This document shows positions 1 through 5,306 of a stretch of 5,306 bases of DNA, in pieces; within the stretch, counting starts at the first letter, position 1, and each line of letters opens with the position of its first letter. A model generated the notes under the pieces. The model saw only the letters and a list, made by a program, of their open reading frames with translations, searched no databases and was not told where the DNA came from. The translations under genes and the position numbers were made by a program. Origin of the DNA: Thermoleophilia bacterium. Its GTDB lineage: Bacteria > Actinomycetota > Thermoleophilia > Gaiellales > Gaiellaceae. Location: contig JAICLM010000161.1 of assembly GCA_025927435.1 (NCBI GenBank), forward strand, positions 1 through 5,306, in the 5' to 3' direction.

Positions 1-1320
1 CCGCCTCCGCCGCTCCTCGGCGCGGTGGCGATCATCGGCTTCCCGAACGTCGGCAAGTCGACGCTCGTCAACCGGCTGACCGAGACGCGGGCGGCGGTCG
101 TGCACGAGAGCCCGGGCGTGACGCGCGACCGAAAGGAGCTCGTCTGCGAGTGGACGGGCAGGCGCTTCGTGCTCGTCGACACGGGCGGTGTCGACATCGC
201 TGATCCTGCGCCGATGACGCGCGCGATCGCGCAGCAGGCCCGCGAGGCGGTGGGCGAGGCGGATCTCGTCCTCTTCGTCGTCGACGCGCGGGCCGGCGTG
301 ACGCCCGGCGACGAGGAGGTCGCCCAGATCCTGCGCGAGGCGCACAAGCCGGTGCTCGTGCTCGCCAACAAGATCGACGACCCGACCCAGGAGCCGCTCG
401 CGCTGGAACTGCACCGGCTCGGGCTCGGCGACCCGATCCCGATCTCGGGCCTGCACGGGACGGGGAGCGGCGACCTGCTCGACCGTGTCATCGAGGAGCT
501 CGAACGGTTGGCGCCCGGGGGACGGCCCTCGCTGCCCGACGACGCGATCCGCGTGGCGATCCTCGGCCGGCCCAACGTCGGCAAGTCGAGCCTCGTCAAC
601 GCGCTCCTGGGTCGTGAGCGGCTGATCGTGAGCGAGATCCCGGGCACGACACGGGACGCCGTGGACACCGTGCTCGAGCGCCGCGACCGCACCTTCGTCC
701 TCATCGACACGGCCGGCTTGCGGCGCAAGCGGCGGCACCGGCAGGGGATCGAGTACTACTCCGAGCTACGCGCGCTCGAGTCGGCGGAGCGGGCCGATGT
801 CGCACTCGTCCTGATCGACTCGGCCGAGGGAATCGTGGAGCAGGACATCTCGGTCGCCGACGTCGCCCGACACGCCGACTGCTCGACGCTCGTCGTGCTC
901 TCCAAGTGGGACGCGACGACGATCAACGTGGAGGACGCGCGTGGCGAGCTGCGCCGGCGCCTGCGCCAGCGACCGCCGTTCGTCGCCGTTTCCGCCCACA
1001 CCGGACGCGGCCTCGAGCGTCTGCTCGACGGCGTCGCCGAGCTCTTCGACCGACACACCGCGCGGATCCCGACGGCGGAGCTCAACCGGGCGTTCGCGGA
1101 GCTGCGCGAGGCGCGGCAGCCGCCGAGCGGCCCGCGCGGCCGCAGGCTCAACCTCCTCTACGGCGCGCAGGTCCGCGTGCGCCCGCCGCGCTTCCGCGTC
1201 TTCGTCAACGACCCGGGGCTGGTCACGCGTGACTACGGCTACTGGGTCGAAAACCGGCTGCGCGAGCGCTTCGGCCTCGACGGCGTGCCGGTCTCGATCG
1301 ACTTCGTGAAACGATCCTGA
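1..1320 (+). CDS. der: Ribosome biogenesis GTPase Der (EngA), probably 5'-partial
   Basis: Der is a cytoplasmic GTPase with two tandem G domains and a C-terminal KH-like domain; the family acts in 50S subunit maturation. Numbering residues from the GTG at 25, G domain 1 shows GFPNVGKST (5-13), PGVTRD (30-35), DTGG (52-55), NKID (115-118) and SGL (141-143). G domain 2 shows GRPNVGKSS (181-189), PGTTRD (206-211), DTAG (228-231), SKWD (293-296, normally NKWD) and SAHTG (323-327). The KH-like tail (about 352-431) has the typical LNRAF, YGAQVRVRPPRF and FVNDP signatures. The frame is open to base 1, and the GTG at 25 falls about three residues inside the usual first beta strand. No Shine-Dalgarno or TANNNT box lies in bases 1-24, so the real start is probably upstream of the window; GTG 25 is the alternative. 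The stop is TGA 1318-1320, two bases before gpsA. Identity is very sure; the start is uncertain. Confidence 0.96.
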   Translation, partial: PPPPLLGAVAIIGFPNVGKSTLVNRLTETRAAVVHESPGVTRDRKELVCEWTGRRFVLVDTGGVDIADPAPMTRAIAQQAREAVGEADLVLFVVDARAGVTPGDEEVAQILREAHKPVLVLANKIDDPTQEPLALELHRLGLGDPIPISGLHGTGSGDLLDRVIEELERLAPGGRPSLPDDAIRVAILGRPNVGKSSLVNALLGRERLIVSEIPGTTRDAVDTVLERRDRTFVLIDTAGLRRKRRHRQGIEYYSELRALESAERADVALVLIDSAEGIVEQDISVADVARHADCSTLVVLSKWDATTINVEDARGELRRRLRQRPPFVAVSAHTGRGLERLLDGVAELFDRHTARIPTAELNRAFAELREARQPPSGPRGRRLNLLYGAQVRVRPPRFRVFVNDPGLVTRDYGYWVENRLRERFGLDGVPVSIDFVKRS

Positions 1321-1322
1321 CG

Positions 1323-2276
1323 ATGCGGTTCCTCGTCGCGGGAGCGGGATCCTGGGGGACGGCGTTCACGCGCGTCCTGCTCGAGCGCGGCCAGGACGTC
1401 GTCCTCGCCTGCCGCTCGCGAGAGCAGGCGGAGGCGATCGCGGCGACCGGGTGGAATCCCCACTACCTGCAGGGCGTCGACCTCAGCGGGGCGGAGGCGG
1501 TGCCGCTGGCCGACGCGCCGGGAGACGTGGACGTCGTCGTCGTCGCGGTGCCGAGCAAGGCCTTCGCCGCGGTCGTCGACGGGCTGCCGGGGAACGCGCC
1601 GGTGCTGAGCCTCGCGAAGGGCCTCGACCCCGAGACCGGCGAGCGCCTGTCGACACGGGTTCGCGGGCGCTCGGTCGCCGTTCTCTCGGGGCCAAACATG
1701 GCGGAGGAGATCGCGGAGGGCCTGCCGACCGCGGCGGTGATCGCGAGCGAGGACGGCTTCCTCGCGGGTCAGCTCCAGCACGCGCTGAACTCGAGCCTCT
1801 TCCGCGCCTACGTCAATGCCGACCTGGTCGGCGTCGAGCTGTGCGCGGCGGCGAAGAACGTGATCGCCCTCGCGGCCGGCGGCGTGGACGGTCTCCGGCT
1901 CGGCGACAACGCAAAGGCGTCCCTCATCGCGCGCGGCCTCGCGGAGATGGCGCGGCTCGGGGAGGCGGCGGGCGCCCGCGCCGAGACGTTCGCCGGCCTC
2001 GCGGGAATCGGCGACCTCGTCGTCACGTGCTGGAGCCGCCACGGCCGCAACCGGCACGCCGGCGAGCTGATCGCCCAGGGACTGACGCCGGAGCGCGCGG
2101 TCGCCGAGATCGGCCAGACCGTCGAGGGCCTGACGACGGCACCGGTCCTGCGCGACCTCTCGCACCGCCTCGGCGTCGAGCTGCCGATCACCGAAGGCGT
2201 CTGCGCAGTGCTCTCGGGCCAGAGCATCACCGACCTCGCCGCCGGCCTGATGGGACGCGAACCAACCGAGGAGTGA
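1323..2276 (+). CDS. gpsA: NAD(P)H-dependent glycerol-3-phosphate dehydrogenase
   Basis: GpsA reduces dihydroxyacetone phosphate to sn-glycerol 3-phosphate, the backbone for phospholipid synthesis, in the cytosol. The 317-residue product (family usually about 320-340) opens with the Rossmann loop GAGSWGTAF (7-15). It then has AVPSKAF (75-81), AKGLDPETG (98-106) and SGPNMAEEI (122-130). The C-terminal catalytic domain contains AAAKNVIALAAGG (175-187, with the expected catalytic lysine K178), GDNAKASLIARG (194-205), TFAGLAGIGDLVVTC (222-236) and GRNRHAGE (241-248). ATG 1323 is chosen because it puts the nucleotide-binding strand right at the N terminus, as in homologues. There is no clear Shine-Dalgarno and only two bases separate it from the der stop, so translational coupling and co-transcription with der are likely. 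In many actinobacteria plsY sits near der/gpsA; it is not between them here. No key residue appears to be missing. Confidence 0.96.
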   Translation: MRFLVAGAGSWGTAFTRVLLERGQDVVLACRSREQAEAIAATGWNPHYLQGVDLSGAEAVPLADAPGDVDVVVVAVPSKAFAAVVDGLPGNAPVLSLAKGLDPETGERLSTRVRGRSVAVLSGPNMAEEIAEGLPTAAVIASEDGFLAGQLQHALNSSLFRAYVNADLVGVELCAAAKNVIALAAGGVDGLRLGDNAKASLIARGLAEMARLGEAAGARAETFAGLAGIGDLVVTCWSRHGRNRHAGELIAQGLTPERAVAEIGQTVEGLTTAPVLRDLSHRLGVELPITEGVCAVLSGQSITDLAAGLMGREPTEE

Positions 2277-2285
2277 CTCGGGCAA

Positions 2286-2305
2286 AGAGCGCAGTTCTTC
2301 GCTCT
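2286..2305. repeat. Small inverted repeat between gpsA and metK
   Basis: AGAGCG (2286-2291) and CGCTCT (2300-2305) form a perfect 6-bp stem around an 8-base loop. The direct repeat TGACTCG at 2274-2280 and 2305-2311 flanks it. No T-run follows, so it is not a canonical intrinsic terminator. It could be a weak attenuating hairpin for the der-gpsA transcript, a protein-binding site just upstream of the metK promoter, or chance. Confidence 0.35.
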
Positions 2306-2312
2306 GACTCGC

Positions 2313-2318
2313 TAGCCT
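2313..2318 (+). promoter_or_regulatory. Candidate -10 box for a leaderless metK transcript
   Basis: TAGCCT fits the actinobacterial TANNNT -10 pattern and ends exactly 7 bases before the metK ATG at 2326, so the predicted transcription start is at the A of the ATG. No Shine-Dalgarno-like purine run lies between the box and the ATG, as expected for a leaderless mRNA. No convincing -35 element is visible 16-18 bases upstream. Pattern and spacing are seen; promoter activity is inferred. Confidence 0.5.
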
Positions 2319-2325
2319 GCCAGCC

Positions 2326-3570
2326 ATGCCTACGCGCTCGTTCTCCTTCACTTCGGAGTCCGTCACCGAGGGCCATCCCGACAAGATGGCCGACCAGATC
2401 TCCGATTCCGTCCTCGACGCCGTCCTCGCAAACGACCCCGAGGGACGCGTCGCCTGCGAGACGCTGATCACCACCGGCCTCGTCGTCGTGGCCGGCGAGA
2501 TCACGACCGACTGCTACGTCGACATCCCGAATCTCGTGCGGAACCGGATTCGCGAGATCGGCTATACGCGCGCGAAGTTCGGCTTCGACGCCGAGACGTG
2601 TGGCGTCGTCGTCGCGATCGACGAGCAGTCGCCCGACATCGCGCAGGGCGTGGACGCCTCGTACGAGAACCAGCACGGCGACAGCGACCCGCTCGACCGG
2701 GTCGGCGCCGGCGACCAGGGGATGATGTTCGGCTACGCGTCGCGGGAGACGGACGAGCTGATGCCGCTGCCGATCATGCTCGCGCACCGGCTGGCGCGGC
2801 GGCTCGCGGAGGTGCGGAAGGCGGACGTGCTCCCGTACCTGCGGCCCGACGGGAAGACCCAGGTCACCGTCCGCTACGAGCACGACGAGCAGGGACGCCA
2901 GCGGCCGGTCGAGATCGAGCGCGTTCTCATCTCGACGCAGCACCGCGACGGGCTGGACGTCGACACGCTGCTCAAGCCGGACCTGATCGAGCATGTGATC
3001 GAGCCGATCCTCCCGAAGGCGCTCTACGACCAGCAGCGGCTCGAGCACGACCGCGACTTCGTCTACTGCAACCCGACGGGGAAGTTCGTGATCGGCGGCC
3101 CGATGGGCGACTCCGGGCTCACGGGTCGCAAGATCATCGTCGACACCTACGGCGGGGCGGCCCCACACGGCGGCGGCGCCTTCTCGGGCAAGGACCCGAC
3201 GAAGGTCGACCGCTCGGCCGCGTACGCGGCGCGCTGGGTGGCGAAGAACGTCGTCGCGGCGGGTCTCGCCGACCGCTGCCAGATTCAGGTCGCCTATGCG
3301 ATCGGCGTAGCGCGTCCCCTCTCGGTCCTCGTCGAGACGTTCGGCACCGAGGCGATCCCGGTGCCGAGGATCGAGGAGCTCGTGGGCGAGCACTTCGACC
3401 TGCGCCCGGCCGCGATCCTCCGTGACCTCGACCTGCGCCGTCCGATCTATGCGAAGACGGCGGCGTACGGACACTTCGGCCGGGAGGACGGCGACTTCAC
3501 GTGGGAGCGCACCGACCGCGCCGACGCGCTGCGCGCAGCCGCGGGCCTCGAGGCGGCTACGCCGGCCTGA
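2326..3570 (+). CDS. metK: S-adenosylmethionine synthetase
   Basis: MetK makes S-adenosylmethionine from methionine and ATP in the cytosol, using Mg2+ and K+; it supplies the cell's methyl donor. The 414-residue product has FTSESVTEGHPDK (8-20, with the catalytic-type H17 and metal-site D19), the family signature GAGDQGMMFGYA (127-138), KTQVTVRYE (177-185), NPTGKFVIGGPMGDSGLTGR (249-268), the second signature GGGAFSGKD (282-290), DRSAAYAARWVAKN (295-308) and TAAYGHFGRE (378-387). It is longer than the 384-residue E. coli enzyme mainly because of about nine extra residues before GAGDQG (112-126), as in other actinobacterial MetK proteins. ATG 2326 gives the standard N terminus. A 49-base gap after gpsA holds its likely own promoter and leaves no room for a SAM riboswitch. 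Its last 14 bases overlap the convergent regulator gene. Confidence 0.98.
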   Translation: MPTRSFSFTSESVTEGHPDKMADQISDSVLDAVLANDPEGRVACETLITTGLVVVAGEITTDCYVDIPNLVRNRIREIGYTRAKFGFDAETCGVVVAIDEQSPDIAQGVDASYENQHGDSDPLDRVGAGDQGMMFGYASRETDELMPLPIMLAHRLARRLAEVRKADVLPYLRPDGKTQVTVRYEHDEQGRQRPVEIERVLISTQHRDGLDVDTLLKPDLIEHVIEPILPKALYDQQRLEHDRDFVYCNPTGKFVIGGPMGDSGLTGRKIIVDTYGGAAPHGGGAFSGKDPTKVDRSAAYAARWVAKNVVAAGLADRCQIQVAYAIGVARPLSVLVETFGTEAIPVPRIEELVGEHFDLRPAAILRDLDLRRPIYAKTAAYGHFGREDGDFTWERTDRADALRAAAGLEAATPA

Positions 3571-4246
3571 CGAAGAGCCCGGCGGCGGCCTTCTCCGAGA
3601 TCGCCCGCTCGCCGACCTTCTCGATCGCGATCGTGAACTGATCCGCCGCCGGCTCGGCGGTGCGCACGAGGATGCTCGCGCCGGGCACGAGCCCCTGGTC
3701 GTAGAACCAGTGGAGGAGGTCGCCGTCGTGCTCGGCGAGGCGGACGATCGTCGCCCGCGTCCCGGCGGGCACAGTCGCGAGCGGCGCGAGCTCCGCGTTC
3801 TCCGCCTGCTCCACCGCCGGGTCGACGGGCCAGCCGTGCGGGCAGCGCTGCGGATGGCCGAGCTTGTCGTCGATTCGCTCGATCATCTCGTCGCTGAAGG
3901 TGTCGCCCAGCTCGTCGGCCCGCTCGTGCGACTCGTAGCCCGTATAGCCCATGAAGTCGGTGAGGAGCCGCTCGATGATCCGGTGCTTGCGCACCACGCG
4001 CTCGGCGCGCTCGCGGCCGGTTTCGGTGAGGAGCGCCTCCTTTTTCTTGCCGCGCTCGATCAGGCCGTCGGCCTCGAGCCGCTTCAGCATCTCGCCCGCG
4101 GAGGCGCGCGAGACGTGGAGCATCTCGGCGACCCGCGAAGCGAGGGGAGGGGAGCCGGCGCCGTGCGGCGTGTACTCGCCGATCGGGAAGGCGAGGAAGT
4201 AGATGGTCTCGAGGTACTCGTCTACCGAGTGGCCGGGGGCGGGCAC
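3557..4246 (-). CDS. DtxR/MntR-family metal-dependent transcriptional repressor
   Basis: A three-domain metalloregulator of 229 residues, like full-length DtxR/IdeR (about 226-230) rather than short MntR. Helix 1 is HSVDEYLETIYFL (6-18). The winged helix-turn-helix spans about 34-73, with recognition segment SRASAGEMLKRLEADGLI (46-63). The dimerisation/metal domain is about 78-145 (KHRIIERLLTDF 87-98, SHERADELGDTFSDE 106-120, CPHGWP 135-140). A FeoA/SH3-like domain lies about 153-227 (WFYDQGLVPGA 180-190). The helix 1 to helix 2 loop (19-33) is longer than in classical members. By eye alignment to DtxR, ancillary-site H79/E83/H98 are kept (H88, E92, H107), but primary-site M10/C102/E105/H106 become E10/D111/G114/D115. 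The GTG start at 4246 is forced: an in-frame TAA lies upstream (about 4276-4278) and no other start codon lies between. No Shine-Dalgarno is visible. It is divergent from a ZIP transporter across a palindromic operator, so autoregulation and control of that transporter are inferred; the sensed metal is unknown. Confidence 0.93.
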   Translation of the reverse strand: MPAPGHSVDEYLETIYFLAFPIGEYTPHGAGSPPLASRVAEMLHVSRASAGEMLKRLEADGLIERGKKKEALLTETGRERAERVVRKHRIIERLLTDFMGYTGYESHERADELGDTFSDEMIERIDDKLGHPQRCPHGWPVDPAVEQAENAELAPLATVPAGTRATIVRLAEHDGDLLHWFYDQGLVPGASILVRTAEPAADQFTIAIEKVGERAISEKAAAGLFVRPA

Positions 4247-4251
4247 GCAGC

Positions 4252-4257
4252 TATATT
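4252..4257 (+). promoter_or_regulatory. Candidate -10 box for the ZIP transporter gene
   Basis: TATATT matches TATAAT at five of six positions and is the only A/T-rich hexamer in this GC-rich gap. It predicts a transcription start near 4264 and a leader of about 48 bases that contains the palindrome at 4273-4290. No good -35 is visible. The same A/T patch read on the minus strand (CAATAT, TATAGC) could also serve the regulator gene. Confidence 0.4.
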
Positions 4258-4272
4258 GCCGCGGAGACCGCG

Positions 4273-4290
4273 TGTAAGGGCACCCTTACA
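4273..4290. promoter_or_regulatory. Palindromic operator, probable binding site of the DtxR-family repressor
   Basis: TGTAAGGG (4273-4280) and CCCTTACA (4283-4290) are perfect 8-bp inverted arms around the dinucleotide CA. Length and form resemble DtxR-family boxes: the half-site TAAGG differs by one base from the DtxR/IdeR half-site TTAGG. It lies between the divergent regulator and transporter genes, just downstream of the candidate transporter start site and about 27-44 bases upstream of the regulator GTG. It could therefore block both. The palindrome is seen directly; the binding protein is inferred from context. As RNA it could also form a hairpin in the transporter leader. Confidence 0.7.
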
Positions 4291-4299
4291 GCGGCAGAC

Positions 4300-4304
4300 A
4301 GGGA
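4300..4304 (+). promoter_or_regulatory. Ribosome binding site of the ZIP transporter gene
   Basis: AGGGA with a 7-base gap to ATG 4312. It is a moderate Shine-Dalgarno match at good spacing and supports this start, in contrast to the SD-less starts of metK and the regulator. Confidence 0.5.
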
Positions 4305-4311
4305 CTGACAC

Positions 4312-5154
4312 ATGTCGACGGCACACATCCTCATCCTCGGCGCGATCGCCGGCGCGACGATCTTCCTCGGCCTGCCCATCGGCCGCATGCAGGGCCTCAG
4401 CGCCAACGCCCGCACGGGGCTGTCGGCCCTCGCGACCGGCATCCTGATCTTCCTCTTCTGGGACGTCGTCTCGGAGGCCGTCGATCCCATCGAGGGTGCC
4501 CTGGACGCACGTCACTGGGGCCGGTTCTCCGGGCTGAGCGCTCTCGGCCTGATCGGCTTCGGGTTGGGGTTGATGAGCCTCGTCTACTACGACGCGTGGA
4601 TGAAGAAGCGCACCGGCCGCCGCTCGACTCCCCTCATCGGGCCCGGCGCGGCGGCGATCGACGAGTTCACCGACCGGCGGCGGCTCGACCTGACGAACCC
4701 CGCTACGCGGCTGTCGTTCCTGATCGCCATCGGCATCGGGGTGCACAACTTCGGCGAAGGTCTCGCGATCGGGCAGGCAGCCGCGGCGAGCGAGATCGCG
4801 CTGGCCGTGACGCTGATCATCGGCTTCGGCTTGCACAACGCGACTGAGGGTTTCGGCATCTGCGGGCCGCTGAGCGGCGCCGGGATCGTCCCGAGCTGGC
4901 GGCTGCTCGGCCTGCTCGGCCTGATCGGGGGCGGACCGACGTTCCTCGGCACGGTCGTCGGGCAGGCGTGGTCGAGCGACGCGGTCTCGGTCGTCTTCTT
5001 CACGATCGCCGGCGGCTCGATCCTCTACGTCGTCCAGGAGCTGTTCGCGGTCAATCGCAAGTACGGCCATCCCGTGCTCATCAGCTGGCTGCTCATGGCC
5101 GGCATCGTGCTCGGCTTCGCGACGGACTTCGTCGTCAGCGCCGCCGGCGTCTAG
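4312..5154 (+). CDS. ZIP-family divalent metal transporter (ZupT/GufA-like)
   Basis: A 280-residue inner-membrane protein with eight predicted hydrophobic segments, roughly 4-24, 36-56, 73-94, 133-155, 159-183, 196-218, 224-246 and 254-276. ZIP hallmarks are in TM4 (HNFGEG, 145-150) and TM5 (HNATEG, 175-180), giving the paired metal ligands H145/N146/E149 and H175/N176/E179. Acidic residues D51/E55 in TM2 and E243 in TM7 (VQELF) may also line the path. The cytoplasmic loop between TM3 and TM4 (about 97-131) is basic and has no histidines, unlike the His-rich loop of many eukaryotic ZIPs. The family imports Zn2+, Fe2+ or Mn2+ into the cytoplasm, and sequence alone does not tell which. The divergent DtxR-type gene and the operator in the 65-base gap suggest metal-repressed expression. 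ATG 4312 has a Shine-Dalgarno (AGGGA) and starts directly before TM1; the stop is TAG 5152-5154. Confidence 0.93.
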   Translation: MSTAHILILGAIAGATIFLGLPIGRMQGLSANARTGLSALATGILIFLFWDVVSEAVDPIEGALDARHWGRFSGLSALGLIGFGLGLMSLVYYDAWMKKRTGRRSTPLIGPGAAAIDEFTDRRRLDLTNPATRLSFLIAIGIGVHNFGEGLAIGQAAAASEIALAVTLIIGFGLHNATEGFGICGPLSGAGIVPSWRLLGLLGLIGGGPTFLGTVVGQAWSSDAVSVVFFTIAGGSILYVVQELFAVNRKYGHPVLISWLLMAGIVLGFATDFVVSAAGV

Positions 5155-5165
5155 CCCGCTCGGGC
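5154..5165. repeat. Short inverted repeat right after the ZIP gene
   Basis: GCCCG (5154-5158) and CGGGC (5161-5165) are 5-bp arms around CT, starting at the last base of the stop codon. The loop is too small for all five pairs to form and no T-run follows, so this is at best a weak part of a transcription end. Confidence 0.2.
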
Positions 5166-5306
5166 GAGAGGACTGTGACTGTGTGGCGGTCCCGTCTGGG
5201 GTGGTTGTCAGGTTGGTGCCGGTGCTCTTTGCTTGTGACTCGGTGAGAGGATGACCCTGCGTTCTTGGGTGTCTTGCGAGTGATGTGTCCGGGTGAGGAG
5301 TGGCCG
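5155..5306. other. G+T-rich stretch with no convincing gene
   Basis: By hand count of 5161-5306, about 43% G, 28% T, 19% C and 10% A, a strong strand skew and lower GC than the genes to the left. Only tiny open frames are present (for example 10 codons from ATG 5251), with no family resemblance. Two 7-base words recur: GAGAGGA at 5166-5172 and 5245-5251, and TGTGACT at 5174-5180 and 5234-5240. It ends with GAGGAG (5295-5300), a good Shine-Dalgarno sequence, so a plus-strand gene may begin within a few bases past the window. It could be an ordinary intergenic region, or the left flank of a mobile or foreign segment; the sequence does not decide. Confidence 0.45.

Noticed and set aside
2286..2305. 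Intrinsic terminator after gpsA
   Set aside because: The stem is only 6 bp with no following T-run.
2277..2325. SAM riboswitch upstream of metK
   Set aside because: Only 49 bases separate gpsA and metK, with one 6-bp hairpin; this is too short for any known SAM riboswitch class plus an expression platform.
1239..2504. 421-codon open frame on the minus strand across gpsA
   Set aside because: Shadow of gpsA: it is antisense to a well-conserved enzyme, is very rich in Arg/Ala/Asp/Glu, and matches no family.
2227..3474. 415-codon open frame on the minus strand across metK
   Set aside because: Long open frames opposite a GC-rich gene are expected; the composition is biased (Arg, Val, Asp) and MetK on the plus strand is certain.
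3422..4447. 341-codon plus-strand frame opposite the regulator
   Set aside because: Shadow of the DtxR-family gene, which shows clear domains in its own frame.
4222..5070. 282-codon minus-strand frame across the ZIP gene
   Set aside because: It is antisense to a protein with clear transmembrane segments and metal motifs; its own product is low-complexity and charged.
4968..5246. 92-codon plus-strand frame reaching past the ZIP stop
   Set aside because: It mostly overlaps the ZIP gene out of frame, and its extension into the gap has no recognisable features.
5251..5283. 10-codon ORF from ATG 5251
   Set aside because: Too short, and GAGAGG directly abuts the ATG with no usable Shine-Dalgarno spacing.

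Overview
The window is GC-rich and gene-dense. It carries five protein-coding genes and looks like chromosomal DNA of a high-GC actinobacterium. The protein styles suggest a Thermoleophilia-like lineage (Gaiellales/Solirubrobacterales type). That placement is inference from codon use, protein flavour and an SD-less promoter/start architecture; no phylogenetic marker was compared computationally.

Region by region: (1) 1-1320 (+) encodes the double GTPase Der (EngA), a 50S ribosome-assembly factor, whose true start probably lies left of the window. (2) Two bases later gpsA (1323-2276, +) encodes NAD(P)H-dependent glycerol-3-phosphate dehydrogenase, probably translationally coupled to der. (3) A 49-base gap holds a small hairpin and a candidate -10 box (TAGCCT) placed exactly 7 bases before the next ATG, which suggests a leaderless transcript. 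(4) metK (2326-3570, +) encodes S-adenosylmethionine synthetase. (5) Convergent to metK, and overlapping its last 14 bases, lies a DtxR/MntR-type metal-responsive repressor (3557-4246, -). (6) Divergent from the repressor is a ZIP-family metal transporter (4312-5154, +). (7) 5155-5306 is a G+T-rich stretch with no convincing gene, ending in an SD-like GAGGAG that hints at another gene just off the window.

The first three genes are housekeeping: ribosome maturation, phospholipid precursor synthesis and methyl-donor synthesis. The most interesting unit is the divergent regulator/transporter pair at 3557-5154. The 65-base gap between the two contains a perfect 18-bp palindrome, TGTAAGGG-CA-CCCTTACA, and a TATATT -10-like box, the natural layout for a metal-sensing repressor controlling itself and a metal-ion importer. 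By eye alignment, the repressor has unusual residues where classical DtxR/MntR proteins bind the sensed metal, so the metal identity (Mn, Fe or Zn) is open. I saw no mobile element, CRISPR array, tRNA or rRNA that I could support.
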